From Bacteroidales bacterium (GTDB lineage: Bacteria > Bacteroidota > Bacteroidia > Bacteroidales > Paludibacteraceae), in assembly GCA_900766775.1 (NCBI GenBank), contig CAAFXN010000015.1:1-6449 (forward strand): a stretch of 6,449 bases of DNA, given 5' to 3'. A model generated the notes under the pieces. That model saw only the letters and a program-made list of their open reading frames with translations. It was not told where the DNA came from and searched no databases. Of this stretch, positions 1 through 6,161 are shown piece by piece. Numbering within the stretch: the first letter of the stretch is position 1; each line of letters opens with the position of its first letter. Made by a program: the position numbers and the translations under genes.

Positions 1-64
1 AAGGATTGTCATCACGACAACCCAATCTTTACTTAACCTTAAAATCTAATACCATGAAAAACAC
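1..64 (-). ncRNA. 5' leader of a divergent transcript with hairpin (gene lies beyond left edge)
   Basis: Reading the minus strand from the promoter at 69-100, the transcript should begin near 61-64 and run off the left edge. It contains a GTGTTTTTCATGG stretch, an ATTAGATTTTAAGGTTAA stretch (about 49-32) and a stem-loop formed by 23-16 and 10-3, with 8 pairs and a 5-nt loop. One pair is G-U as RNA on the minus strand but A-C on the plus strand, which favours a minus-strand RNA. From memory this string resembles a leader that recurs upstream of many Bacteroidales genes. That recognition has not been checked against any database. The downstream gene is not visible, so the role (structured 5' UTR, cis-regulator or small RNA) is open. 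Confidence 0.5.
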
Positions 65-68
65 GGTG

Positions 69-100
69 CAAAAGTACTGCTTTTTTGCGAACCCTCCAAA
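69..100 (-). promoter_or_regulatory. Bacteroidota-type promoter, leftward
   Basis: On the minus strand a TTTG (100-97) is followed after exactly 20 nt by TACTTTTG (76-69). This matches the Bacteroidota primary-sigma pattern of TTTG/TTG near -33 and TAnnTTTG near -7. It points away from glgB, so the two genes are divergent, with about 75 bp between the inner edges of the two promoters. The box lies inside the extended core AAAAGCAGTACTTTTGCAC (minus strand, 84-66), which is repeated exactly at 6146-6164. Confidence 0.75.
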
Positions 101-178
101 TGTTTTGGCGAAAAAATATGCTAAATAACATATTTTTCTGTATTTTGCTAACTTGACTATGCAAAATAGCGGATTTTG

Positions 179-210
179 TTTGCGCGTTTCAAAAAAAAGC
201 AGTATCTTTG
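179..210 (+). promoter_or_regulatory. glgB promoter, Bacteroidota type
   Basis: TTTG at 179-182 (a second TTTG sits at 175-178), a 20-nt spacer, then TATCTTTG at 203-210, a full match to TAnnTTTG. Transcription would start at about 215-220, giving a 5' UTR of roughly 40-45 nt before the ATG at 261. The eight-A run and GCAG just before the -7 box (191-202) match the context of the other two promoters in this window. Confidence 0.75.
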
Positions 211-260
211 TCGCCAAATTAAGAAGCAATGTAACTGCAAAACAACAACCAACCCAATAT

Positions 261-2297
261 ATGAAACCAACATTGAAACTCATTCAGTCTGACCCTTACT
301 TGCAGCCGTATGCAGCGGCTATCCAAGGGCGTTATGATTATGCACTCCGCAAGGAGCAAGAAATTACCAACGGCACCCCATTAGCCGACTGGGCGGACGG
401 ATACTTGTATTTCGGTCTGCACCGCACAAAGAAAGGGTGGACCTTACGCGAGTGGGCGCCCAACGCTACCGCCATCTACATCATCGGCGACATGAACGGA
501 TGGCAGAAAGACGAGGCATATCGCTTGCAGCCTATCGATAACGGCAACTGGGAAATCAACCTCCCTACGCGCGCGCTCAAGCACGGACAACTCTACAAAC
601 TGCTCGTGGAGTGGAACGGAGGCGCAGGAGAGCGTATCCCTTCGTATGCCAACCGTGTAGTGCAAGACGAAGAAACCAAAATCTTCTCCTGCCAAGTATG
701 GGAGCCCAAGACTGCCTACGAGTGGAAACACAAAGGCAAGATAGTAAAAGCCAAGAAGGACGAAGCACTATACATATACGAGTGCCATATCGGTATGTCC
801 TCCGCGGAGGAGAAGGTATCTACCTACGAGGAGTTCCGACTCAATGTCCTCCCCCGCGTAGCAGAATTAGGCTACAACTGCATACAAATCATGGCAATCC
901 AAGAGCACCCCTACTATGGCTCCTTTGGCTACCATGTCAGCAACTTCTTTGCGGCTTCCAGCCGTTTTGGCACACCCGAGCAACTCAAGGCCCTCATCGA
1001 CGACGCCCATGGCAGAGGCTTAGCAGTTATCATGGACTTGGTGCATTCCCACGCCGTGAAGAACGAACTGGAGGGACTCGGACGCTTCGACGGCACGGGC
1101 TATCAGTACTTCCACGACGGCGCTCGCCGCGAGCACCCCGCGTGGGACAGCCTCTGCTTCAACTACGGGAAGCCCCAAGTGCTCCATTTCCTGCTCTCCA
1201 ACTGCAAGTATTGGCTCGACGAATACGACTTCGACGGCTTCCGCTTCGACGGCGTTACCTCTATGATTTACCTCAGCCACGGCTTGGGCGAGGATTTCAA
1301 CGGATATGGTTCCTACTACAATATGAACCAAGACGGCGACGCTATCATGTACCTCACGCTGGCGAACAAACTCATTCACCAAGTGAAGACCAAGGCAATT
1401 ACTATCGCCGAGGAGATGTCCGGCATGCCCGGACTCGCTTGTCCCATCAAGGATGGCGGCATGGGCTTTGACTATCGCCTCGCCATGGGCATACCCGACT
1501 TCTGGATTAAGTACATCAAGGAAGTGCGCGACGAAGACTGGAAGGCAGGGCATATCCTCTACGAGATGACCAACCGACGCCAAGACGAGAAGACTATCTC
1601 TTACGCCGAGAGCCACGACCAAGCACTCGTTGGAGACAAGACCATCATCTTCCGACTCATTGACGCTGATATGTATTGGCACTTCGAGCACGGACACTCT
1701 ACTTATATGGTGGACCGTGGTATCGCCCTCCACAAGATGATTCGCCTCGTTACCGCCTCTACCATCAACGGAGGATACCTCAACTTCATGGGCAACGAGT
1801 TTGGACACCCCGAATGGATTGACTTCCCCCGCGAAGGGAACGGATGGAGTTGTAAGTATGCCCGTCGCCAATGGGACTTGGTGGACAATCCCAACTACTT
1901 CTATGCCGACCTCAACCGCTTCGATGAGCAGATGATACACCTGCTTCGCAGCAAACTACACTACGAGAAAGACGAGTGCGGCACCCATCTGCCGTGGGTA
2001 TATAACCTCTGGGACAACGAGGGAGACCAAGTGGTGGCATACCGTCGCGGCAAACTTATCTTTGTCTTCAACTGGAACGGGCAGAAGTCCTTCACCGACT
2101 ACGGTTTCCTTGCTCCCGAGGGTAAGTACCGCGTGGTGCTGGATACCGACGCGAAGGAGTTCGCAGGCTTTGCGCAGAACGACGACAGCGTGGAGCACTT
2201 CACGGTGGCAGACCCCTTGTACGCTGACCAACACAAAGGCTGGCTCCGTCTCTACCTCCCCGCACGTACCGCCCTCGTCCTCGAACAGTGCGACTAA
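261..2297 (+). CDS. glgB: 1,4-alpha-glucan (glycogen) branching enzyme, eukaryote-like GH13 type
   Basis: A 678-residue cytoplasmic glycogen branching enzyme. It cuts alpha-1,4 glucan chains and rejoins the piece through an alpha-1,6 bond. The N-terminal carbohydrate-binding (CBM48-like) domain lies at about residues 45-145 (WTLREWAPNA, GDMNGW). The GH13 barrel follows: region I DLVHSH (D259, H264); nucleophile D330 in DGFRFDGV; general acid/base E384 in TIAEEMSGMPG; transition-state stabiliser D453 in ESHDQ. A C-terminal beta domain runs from about 580 to the end. The motifs YECHIGM, YGSFGYHV and AESHDQALVGDK resemble eukaryotic/GH13_8 branching enzymes more than the E. coli type, which is usual in Bacteroidota. 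The ATG at 261 is preferred: an in-frame ATG at 153 lies upstream of the promoter and would add 36 non-homologous-looking residues. No Shine-Dalgarno is seen. The gene appears intact and has its own promoter. Confidence 0.96.
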   Translation: MKPTLKLIQSDPYLQPYAAAIQGRYDYALRKEQEITNGTPLADWADGYLYFGLHRTKKGWTLREWAPNATAIYIIGDMNGWQKDEAYRLQPIDNGNWEINLPTRALKHGQLYKLLVEWNGGAGERIPSYANRVVQDEETKIFSCQVWEPKTAYEWKHKGKIVKAKKDEALYIYECHIGMSSAEEKVSTYEEFRLNVLPRVAELGYNCIQIMAIQEHPYYGSFGYHVSNFFAASSRFGTPEQLKALIDDAHGRGLAVIMDLVHSHAVKNELEGLGRFDGTGYQYFHDGARREHPAWDSLCFNYGKPQVLHFLLSNCKYWLDEYDFDGFRFDGVTSMIYLSHGLGEDFNGYGSYYNMNQDGDAIMYLTLANKLIHQVKTKAITIAEEMSGMPGLACPIKDGGMGFDYRLAMGIPDFWIKYIKEVRDEDWKAGHILYEMTNRRQDEKTISYAESHDQALVGDKTIIFRLIDADMYWHFEHGHSTYMVDRGIALHKMIRLVTASTINGGYLNFMGNEFGHPEWIDFPREGNGWSCKYARRQWDLVDNPNYFYADLNRFDEQMIHLLRSKLHYEKDECGTHLPWVYNLWDNEGDQVVAYRRGKLIFVFNWNGQKSFTDYGFLAPEGKYRVVLDTDAKEFAGFAQNDDSVEHFTVADPLYADQHKGWLRLYLPARTALVLEQCD

Positions 2298-2308
2298 CCC
2301 AACAAGGA

Positions 2309-2330
2309 GGGGCGGTCTCCAGGCCGCCCC
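2309..2330 (+). terminator. GC-rich hairpin after glgB (possible terminator or processing site)
   Basis: GGGGCGGTC (2309-2317) pairs with GGCCGCCCC (2322-2330) through 9 pairs, one of them a T-G wobble, closing a TCCA tetraloop 12 bp after the glgB stop. No T-run follows (next bases GTCCGAG), so it is not a textbook intrinsic terminator. It could instead protect the glgB 3' end while allowing read-through into the thioredoxin gene. No TAnnTTTG box is seen between it and the next start at 2402. Confidence 0.45.
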
Positions 2331-2401
2331 GTCCGAGTCCGCAGTCATCCCGCCTGCTAAAAACAACAAACCACCCAACAAAAAAATAAACGAAACCACA
2401 A

Positions 2402-3160
2402 ATGAAAAAGTCCATTTTCTTAATAGCAGCCGTCTGCGTCTTAGCCTCCTGCAATAAGCCTTCTCTCAAGCAGCAGTACGAGGCTTTGACCGACGAACTG
2501 ATGGCGCAGTATGAGGCGCAGACTACCCGCGAGGGTAAAGACTCCCTCATTGAGGCCTTTGTCCCGACAGGGTTCGACTTCCTGATGGCACACCTCGGCG
2601 AAGAGTACAGCGACTCGGTCTTTCTCGATATGTACGGCATTCTTAGCGATGAGCAGATAGAGGAGGCGTTCAACGCTATGCCCGAGAGTATGTTCCAAAA
2701 CGAACGCTTGGCGCAGAAGCATGCACGCTTCTTGGCTACCAAGAGCACCCAAGCAGGTTGCCCGTTCATCGATTTCCAACTGCCGCAACCCGACGGTACC
2801 CTGCTTTCGTTGAGCGAGTTGGTAGGGCAGACGGAGTATGTGTTGGTGGATTTCTGGGCATCGTGGTGCGGTCCTTGCCGCAGACTGCTGCCTGTCTTGA
2901 AAGAGATATACGCTGCCCAACCGGCAGGCAAGTTGCAGATACTCGGTGTGAGTGTGGACCAGGAGGAAGCCGCTTGGCTCAAAGCACTGGACGAGGAGCA
3001 ACTCCCTTGGCGACAGGTTCGCGACACCGTTACCGACAATAGCCCGAGCGACCAATATGGCGTGATGTATATCCCCACTACCCTGTTAATCAACAAGGAA
3101 GGCACCATCATCGCCCGTAACCCGTCCGAAGAAGAAATAATGGAAAGGATTAAAGATTAA
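2402..3160 (+). CDS. TlpA/ResA-type thioredoxin-fold lipoprotein
   Basis: A 252-residue envelope thiol-disulfide oxidoreductase. Residues 1-16 form a lipoprotein signal peptide ending in the lipobox LAS-C17, so the mature protein should be a lipid-anchored periplasmic protein. Residues 18-115 are a mostly helical, acidic domain I do not recognise. The thioredoxin fold starts near 118 (PFIDFQLPQPDG, the AhpC/TlpA-type opening). It carries the active site W155-C-G-P-C159 and the cis-proline loop YIP (P225). WCGPC is the classic thioredoxin motif, and TlpA/ResA-like relatives are usually reductants of exported thiol proteins. The partner is unknown. The ATG at 2402 is set by the signal peptide; no Shine-Dalgarno and no clear promoter are seen, so read-through from glgB is possible. 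The final codons (ERIKD-stop) are made of 7-bp repeat units that continue into the intergenic region, so the C-terminus may have been remodelled by the repeat. Confidence 0.9.
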   Translation: MKKSIFLIAAVCVLASCNKPSLKQQYEALTDELMAQYEAQTTREGKDSLIEAFVPTGFDFLMAHLGEEYSDSVFLDMYGILSDEQIEEAFNAMPESMFQNERLAQKHARFLATKSTQAGCPFIDFQLPQPDGTLLSLSELVGQTEYVLVDFWASWCGPCRRLLPVLKEIYAAQPAGKLQILGVSVDQEEAAWLKALDEEQLPWRQVRDTVTDNSPSDQYGVMYIPTTLLINKEGTIIARNPSEEEIMERIKD

Positions 3161-3181
3161 GGACAAAGGATTAAAGACGAA
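3147..3181. repeat. Purine-rich 7-bp unit array, left arm
   Basis: Five consecutive heptads can be read: GGATTAA, AGATTAA, GGACAAA, GGATTAA, AGACGAA. They overlap the last codons and the TAA stop of the thioredoxin gene. The units are near-complements of the TTCATCC/TTTATCC units downstream, so the region can fold as a long imperfect hairpin. Confidence 0.6.
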
Positions 3182-3192
3182 TTACCTTTGTC
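3162..3192 (+). terminator. Perfect 8-bp inverted repeat after the thioredoxin gene
   Basis: GACAAAGG (3162-3169) and CCTTTGTC (3185-3192) are exact complements around a 15-nt loop, starting 1 bp after the thioredoxin stop. It may work as a weak terminator or mRNA-end hairpin, but no T-run follows. The right half overlaps a candidate -7 box, so the same bases could serve either role. Confidence 0.3.
3183..3190 (+). promoter_or_regulatory. Candidate -7 box for the ClC gene
   Basis: TACCTTTG is an exact match to TAnnTTTG, but no TTG/TTTG is found near 3159-3165 where the -33 element should be. If used, transcription would start near 3197 and the pyrimidine heptads would lie in an 85-90 nt leader in front of the ClC start. 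Confidence 0.35.
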
Positions 3193-3205
3193 TATACACC
3201 AATTA

Positions 3206-3280
3206 TTCATCCTTTATCCATACGAAACTAATCAGTCTTTCATCCTTCATCCTTTATCCTTTATCCTTCATCCTTCATCC
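3206..3280. repeat. Pyrimidine-rich heptanucleotide tandem array TT(C/T)ATCC
   Basis: Six uninterrupted units run from 3239 to 3280 in the order TTCATCC, TTCATCC, TTTATCC, TTTATCC, TTCATCC, TTCATCC. Two more (TTCATCC, TTTATCC) stand at 3206-3219, with a non-repeat spacer at 3220-3238. Only the third base of the unit varies. The array ends 4 bp before the apparent TTG start of the ClC gene, so unit number would change the leader length or structure but not the reading frame. Confidence 0.85.
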
Positions 3281-3284
3281 CACT

Positions 3285-5054
3285 TTGACTCTGTACGATA
3301 AAATAATAGACTGGAGGGAGCGCCATATTAGCGAAAAGCAATTGGTGCTCCTCTTGAGTTTCTTTGTCGGCTGCTTTGCTGCTCTGGCGGCGAATATCCT
3401 CAAGCAGTTTATCCATCTGATACAATGGCTGATAGAGACTAAACTCATAGCGGGTGAGCATACCTTCTGGTACCTTATCTGTCCTATGATTGGTATCACG
3501 CTGGCGGCGCTCTTCGTCCGCTATGTGGTCAAGGACGACATCTCGCATGGTATCACCAAGATACTCTATGCCATCTCCCAACGCAAGTCCATCATCAAGG
3601 CGCACAACATGTGGTCTTCCATCATCGGTTCGGGATTGACCATTGGCTTCGGCGGCTCGGTGGGTGCTGAGGCGCCTATTGTGCTTACGGGGGCGGCTAT
3701 AGGCTCTAACCTTGCCAAACTCTTTCGTTTGGAGCAGAAGACGATGATGTTGATGATTGCCTGCGGTGCGGCGGGAGCTATCGGAGGTATCTTCAAGGCG
3801 CCTATAGCGGGGCTGGTCTTTACCCTTGAGGTGCTGATGATGGACCTGACGATGGCATCGGTAGCACCGCTGCTCATCTCTTCCGTTACCGCCACGGCTA
3901 TCTCCTATATGGCTACGGGGCTCGACCCGATGTTCCCCCTCTCCACCTACGAACCGTTCAGCGTCTCGCGTATACCGTGGTATCTCTTGCTGGGTGTAGT
4001 CTGCGGACTCGTCTCGCTCTATTTCACGCGGGGCATGAACCGTATGGAGCAATGGATGAAACACAAGGTGGGCAACTTCTGGCTGAAGATACTCATTGGC
4101 GGTGTTACCCTCAGTATCCTCATCTTCCTCTTTCCCCCGCTCTATGGGGAAGGCTATGGCGTTATCACACAACTGATTAACGGCGACTCGCTCTCGGCTA
4201 TCAGCAACAGCCCGTTTGAACTGCTCGGCACCTCCACATGGGTCATCATAGGCTATTTCACGCTTATCATCATCTTCAAGATAGTGGCATCGGTGGCAAC
4301 CAACGGCGGTGGCGGTGTGGGCGGTATCTTCGCGCCTTCGCTCTTCATGGGTGCCCTCACGGGTTTTGTTACCGCACGCATACTCAACACCATCGGCGTC
4401 CTTGTACCCGAGTCGAACTTCGCCCTCGTGGGTATGTCGGGATTGATGGCAGGCGTCATGCACGCGCCGCTCACGGGTATCTTCCTCATCGCCGAACTCA
4501 CTGGCGGCTACCACCTCTTCATGCCTCTCATGGTAGTGTCTGTCGTTTCTTATCTTACCATCAAGATATTCGAGCCTCATAGCCTCTATGCCATGCGTCT
4601 GGCGCAGAAAGGCGAACTCCTTACCCACAACAAAGACCGCAATGTGCTCACGCTCCTCAAGATGGACAACGTGCTTGAGACCGACCTCATCACCGTCTTC
4701 CCCGAGATGACGCTGGGCGAGTTGGTAAAAGTCATTGCCGAGAGCCACCGCAATATCTTCCCCGTGATTGACCATGAGGGGCACCTTCGCGGCGTACTCC
4801 TGCTGGATGAGGTGCGCAACATCATGTTCCAGCCTCGGCTGTACAAGCGCTTCACGGTGCAACAACTCATGACCTCGCCCGAAGCCATACTGACGCACGA
4901 CATGCCCATGGACAAGGTGATGGAAGTCTTTGAGGATACCGGCGCATGGAACCTACCCGTGGTGGACCAAGACCGACGCTACCTCGGCTTTGTCTCCAAG
5001 TCAAAGATATTCAACTCCTACCGCCATGTGCTTGTCCACTTCTCGGAAGAATAG
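3285..5054 (+). CDS. ClC-family chloride channel/transporter with tandem CBS domains
   Basis: A 589-residue inner-membrane anion channel or anion/proton exchanger. The ClC membrane core covers about residues 18-430 with many hydrophobic helices. Key motifs: SHGIT (87-91, position of the usual GSGIP), GAEAP (127-131, with E129 as the gating glutamate), GGIFAP (346-351) and Y435 in SLYAM, matching the central tyrosine. The position of the proton-pathway glutamate (E203 of E. coli ClC-ec1) is V183 in FTLEVL. Two CBS domains fill about 462-515 and 523-580, probably a cytosolic nucleotide- or ion-sensing module. The start is TTG: no in-frame ATG exists upstream, and the first internal methionine (M68) would remove helix A. 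The N-terminus MTLYDKIIDWRERHISEK resembles Bacteroidota ClC proteins as I recall them. The next gene starts within or just after its 3' end, suggesting co-transcription. Confidence 0.94.
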   Translation: MTLYDKIIDWRERHISEKQLVLLLSFFVGCFAALAANILKQFIHLIQWLIETKLIAGEHTFWYLICPMIGITLAALFVRYVVKDDISHGITKILYAISQRKSIIKAHNMWSSIIGSGLTIGFGGSVGAEAPIVLTGAAIGSNLAKLFRLEQKTMMLMIACGAAGAIGGIFKAPIAGLVFTLEVLMMDLTMASVAPLLISSVTATAISYMATGLDPMFPLSTYEPFSVSRIPWYLLLGVVCGLVSLYFTRGMNRMEQWMKHKVGNFWLKILIGGVTLSILIFLFPPLYGEGYGVITQLINGDSLSAISNSPFELLGTSTWVIIGYFTLIIIFKIVASVATNGGGGVGGIFAPSLFMGALTGFVTARILNTIGVLVPESNFALVGMSGLMAGVMHAPLTGIFLIAELTGGYHLFMPLMVVSVVSYLTIKIFEPHSLYAMRLAQKGELLTHNKDRNVLTLLKMDNVLETDLITVFPEMTLGELVKVIAESHRNIFPVIDHEGHLRGVLLLDEVRNIMFQPRLYKRFTVQQLMTSPEAILTHDMPMDKVMEVFEDTGAWNLPVVDQDRRYLGFVSKSKIFNSYRHVLVHFSEE

Positions 5055-6024
5055 TCTTTGTTCTGCAATACGTGTGCGTGCTTTCCCGTCGGCATGTCGT
5101 CTGTTGCTTGCCGCGTGTATCGTCTCTTTTTTCTTGTGTGCGGTGAGTAGTTGCAGTGTGTTTAGCGGGGCGGACGCGGTATTCTATGAGGTGCGGCAGG
5201 CGGGGTATGATTCTGTGTATGCCGATACGGCTCGCCTGAGCGACGCGTTGCAACGCTATCAACAACTCCCTCTCCACGCGATGTATGGTCCTCGTATCGC
5301 CTTGCTGACCTATCAGTTAGGTAGAAACTATGAGCAACAGGAGCGCTATGAAGAGGCGGCTGCCTGCTATATCGAAGCAGACCAGATGGTAGTAGGCGCG
5401 TCTCGGTTTCGTCAGTCGTTGCGTACAGCGATGAGTCGTTTGCAGGCAGCGGCAGAGTGGAGCACGAACGCGGAACTGATTCGCGCTGCTTTCTTGGTGG
5501 AGACCTACTTGGCGCAGCCGGACCCTTTTGCCGTATGGAAAGTGGTTGTGAGTTTTATCGGGGTGGTATGTCTGTTTGTCTTGGTGTTTTTCTCCCTTTC
5601 TACCCGCCAACATAGGGCACATATCCAGGAGAAAGAAACGCTGTTGGCGCACCAAGAAGAGCAGATTGTTAATCTGCAAGAGGACCGTGCAACGGAACTG
5701 GAGCATAATATCTTGCACTTGACCACGCTTTATCCCGTGCCCTGCAAGGCTTGGCACCGATACGCTGTTCTTCGCGAGACCGTCAGTCCGCAGTTGTTTC
5801 ACCTGATGAGCAAGTTAGAGCAGACGAATGCTCTGAGCGAGCAAGAGATAGTATTTTGTACCTACTACCTGCTCTATCCGAATGCCACGCTGACGGAGAT
5901 TGCAGAGTGGGTGCACTATTCTCCGAAGGGTATTCGTACCTACAAGCAGCGAATTGCTCAGAAACTGCACACGACCTCGGCTAATCTGGCTCAGCACCTC
6001 CATACCTTGGCGATTTCTGCCTAA
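5026..6024 (+). CDS. Membrane-spanning TPR-like/LuxR-like (HTH) regulator
   Basis: From the ATG at 5026 this is a 332-residue one-component regulator. A hydrophobic signal segment (about 27-42) ends in VSS-C43, a plausible lipobox. A helical periplasmic region follows (about 45-165), with TPR-like sequence such as LLTYQLGRNYEQQERYEEAAACYIEADQ split over about 94-120. A strong TM helix lies at about 170-192 and a charged coiled-coil stretch at about 194-230. The C-terminal helix-turn-helix is LuxR-like (about 270-318), with putative recognition helix SPKGIRTYKQRIAQKL (299-314). The layout matches a common Bacteroidota class in which a periplasmic sensor passes a signal to a cytosolic DNA-binding domain. 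The ATG at 5026 overlaps the ClC gene by 29 bp and gives a long n-region. A GTG at 5074 would give a more usual 27-residue signal peptide and a 19-bp gap. Ligand and targets are unknown. Confidence 0.8.
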   Translation: MCLSTSRKNSLCSAIRVRAFPSACRLLLAACIVSFFLCAVSSCSVFSGADAVFYEVRQAGYDSVYADTARLSDALQRYQQLPLHAMYGPRIALLTYQLGRNYEQQERYEEAAACYIEADQMVVGASRFRQSLRTAMSRLQAAAEWSTNAELIRAAFLVETYLAQPDPFAVWKVVVSFIGVVCLFVLVFFSLSTRQHRAHIQEKETLLAHQEEQIVNLQEDRATELEHNILHLTTLYPVPCKAWHRYAVLRETVSPQLFHLMSKLEQTNALSEQEIVFCTYYLLYPNATLTEIAEWVHYSPKGIRTYKQRIAQKLHTTSANLAQHLHTLAISA

Positions 6025-6027
6025 GAA

Positions 6028-6046
6028 AGCCTGCTTCCGACAGGCT
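6028..6046 (+). terminator. Hairpin after the regulator gene
   Basis: AGCCTG (6028-6033) and CAGGCT (6041-6046) form a perfect 6-bp stem with a 7-nt loop, 3 bp after the stop codon, preceded by AA and followed by GAATTTGCATTT. The short stem and interrupted T-tract make it a weak terminator candidate, but its position is right for the end of the ClC-regulator unit. Confidence 0.45.
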
Positions 6047-6080
6047 GAATTTGCATTTGTGTACGCACCGAAAGTCTCTT

Positions 6081-6099
6081 TCTGCTGAATATCAGCAGA
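6081..6099. promoter_or_regulatory. Perfect dyad, candidate operator
   Basis: TCTGCTGA (6081-6088) and TCAGCAGA (6092-6099) are exact complements around ATA, a 19-bp dyad symmetric except at its central base. It lies 31 bp upstream of the -33 element of the promoter at 6131-6161 and just after an HTH regulator gene. That suits an activator or repressor site. An RNA hairpin is the alternative, though a 3-nt loop without a T-run is a poor terminator. Confidence 0.4.
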
Positions 6100-6130
6100 T
6101 TGCGTATGTGTATTTGTGCACGTCCTTTCC

Positions 6131-6161
6131 TTGTGTATGTCGTATAAAAGCAGTACTTTTG
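6131..6161 (+). promoter_or_regulatory. Bacteroidota-type promoter of the right-edge lipoprotein gene
   Basis: TTG at 6131-6133, a 20-nt spacer and TACTTTTG at 6154-6161 fit the TTG/TAnnTTTG pattern exactly. Transcription would begin near 6166-6170, leaving a leader of about 65-70 nt before the ATG at 6236. The -7 box is embedded in the 19-bp core (6146-6164) that also occurs in the left-edge minus-strand promoter. Confidence 0.75.

Noticed and set aside
54..128. Small plus-strand ORF of 24 codons starting MKNTVQKYCFF
   Set aside because: It lies antisense to the minus-strand promoter and leader, has no plus-strand promoter before it, and its sequence is explained by that regulatory region.
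153..260. N-terminal extension of glgB from the ATG at 153
   Set aside because: It would cover the -33 and -7 boxes at 179-210, so transcripts from that promoter could not encode it, and its sequence does not look like a branching enzyme N-terminus.
798..811. 14-bp perfect palindrome TCCTCCGCGGAGGA inside glgB
   Set aside because: It encodes ordinary residues (SSAEE) in frame and sits mid-gene; one such palindrome in over 6 kb is not strong evidence of function.
611..1471. 286-codon plus-strand frame inside glgB
   Set aside because: Arg/Pro-rich out-of-frame translation of a gene with complete catalytic motifs; it has no supporting signals of its own.
1020..1940. 306-codon minus-strand frame opposite glgB
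   Set aside because: Valine/glutamate-rich antisense reading caused by codon bias of glgB; no domain or promoter recognised.
3147..3280. CRISPR array
   Set aside because: The 7-bp units are adjacent with no unique spacers of regular length, so this is a microsatellite-like array rather than CRISPR.
3261..4898. 545-codon open frame on the minus strand
   Set aside because: It is a shadow of the ClC gene: low-complexity, very rich in charged residues and histidine, no promoter, and the opposite strand encodes a protein with clear ClC motifs.
4930..5025. Extension of the regulator frame back to the ATG at 4930
   Set aside because: This part lies wholly within the ClC CBS domain coding sequence in another frame, and would place about 60 polar residues before the signal segment.
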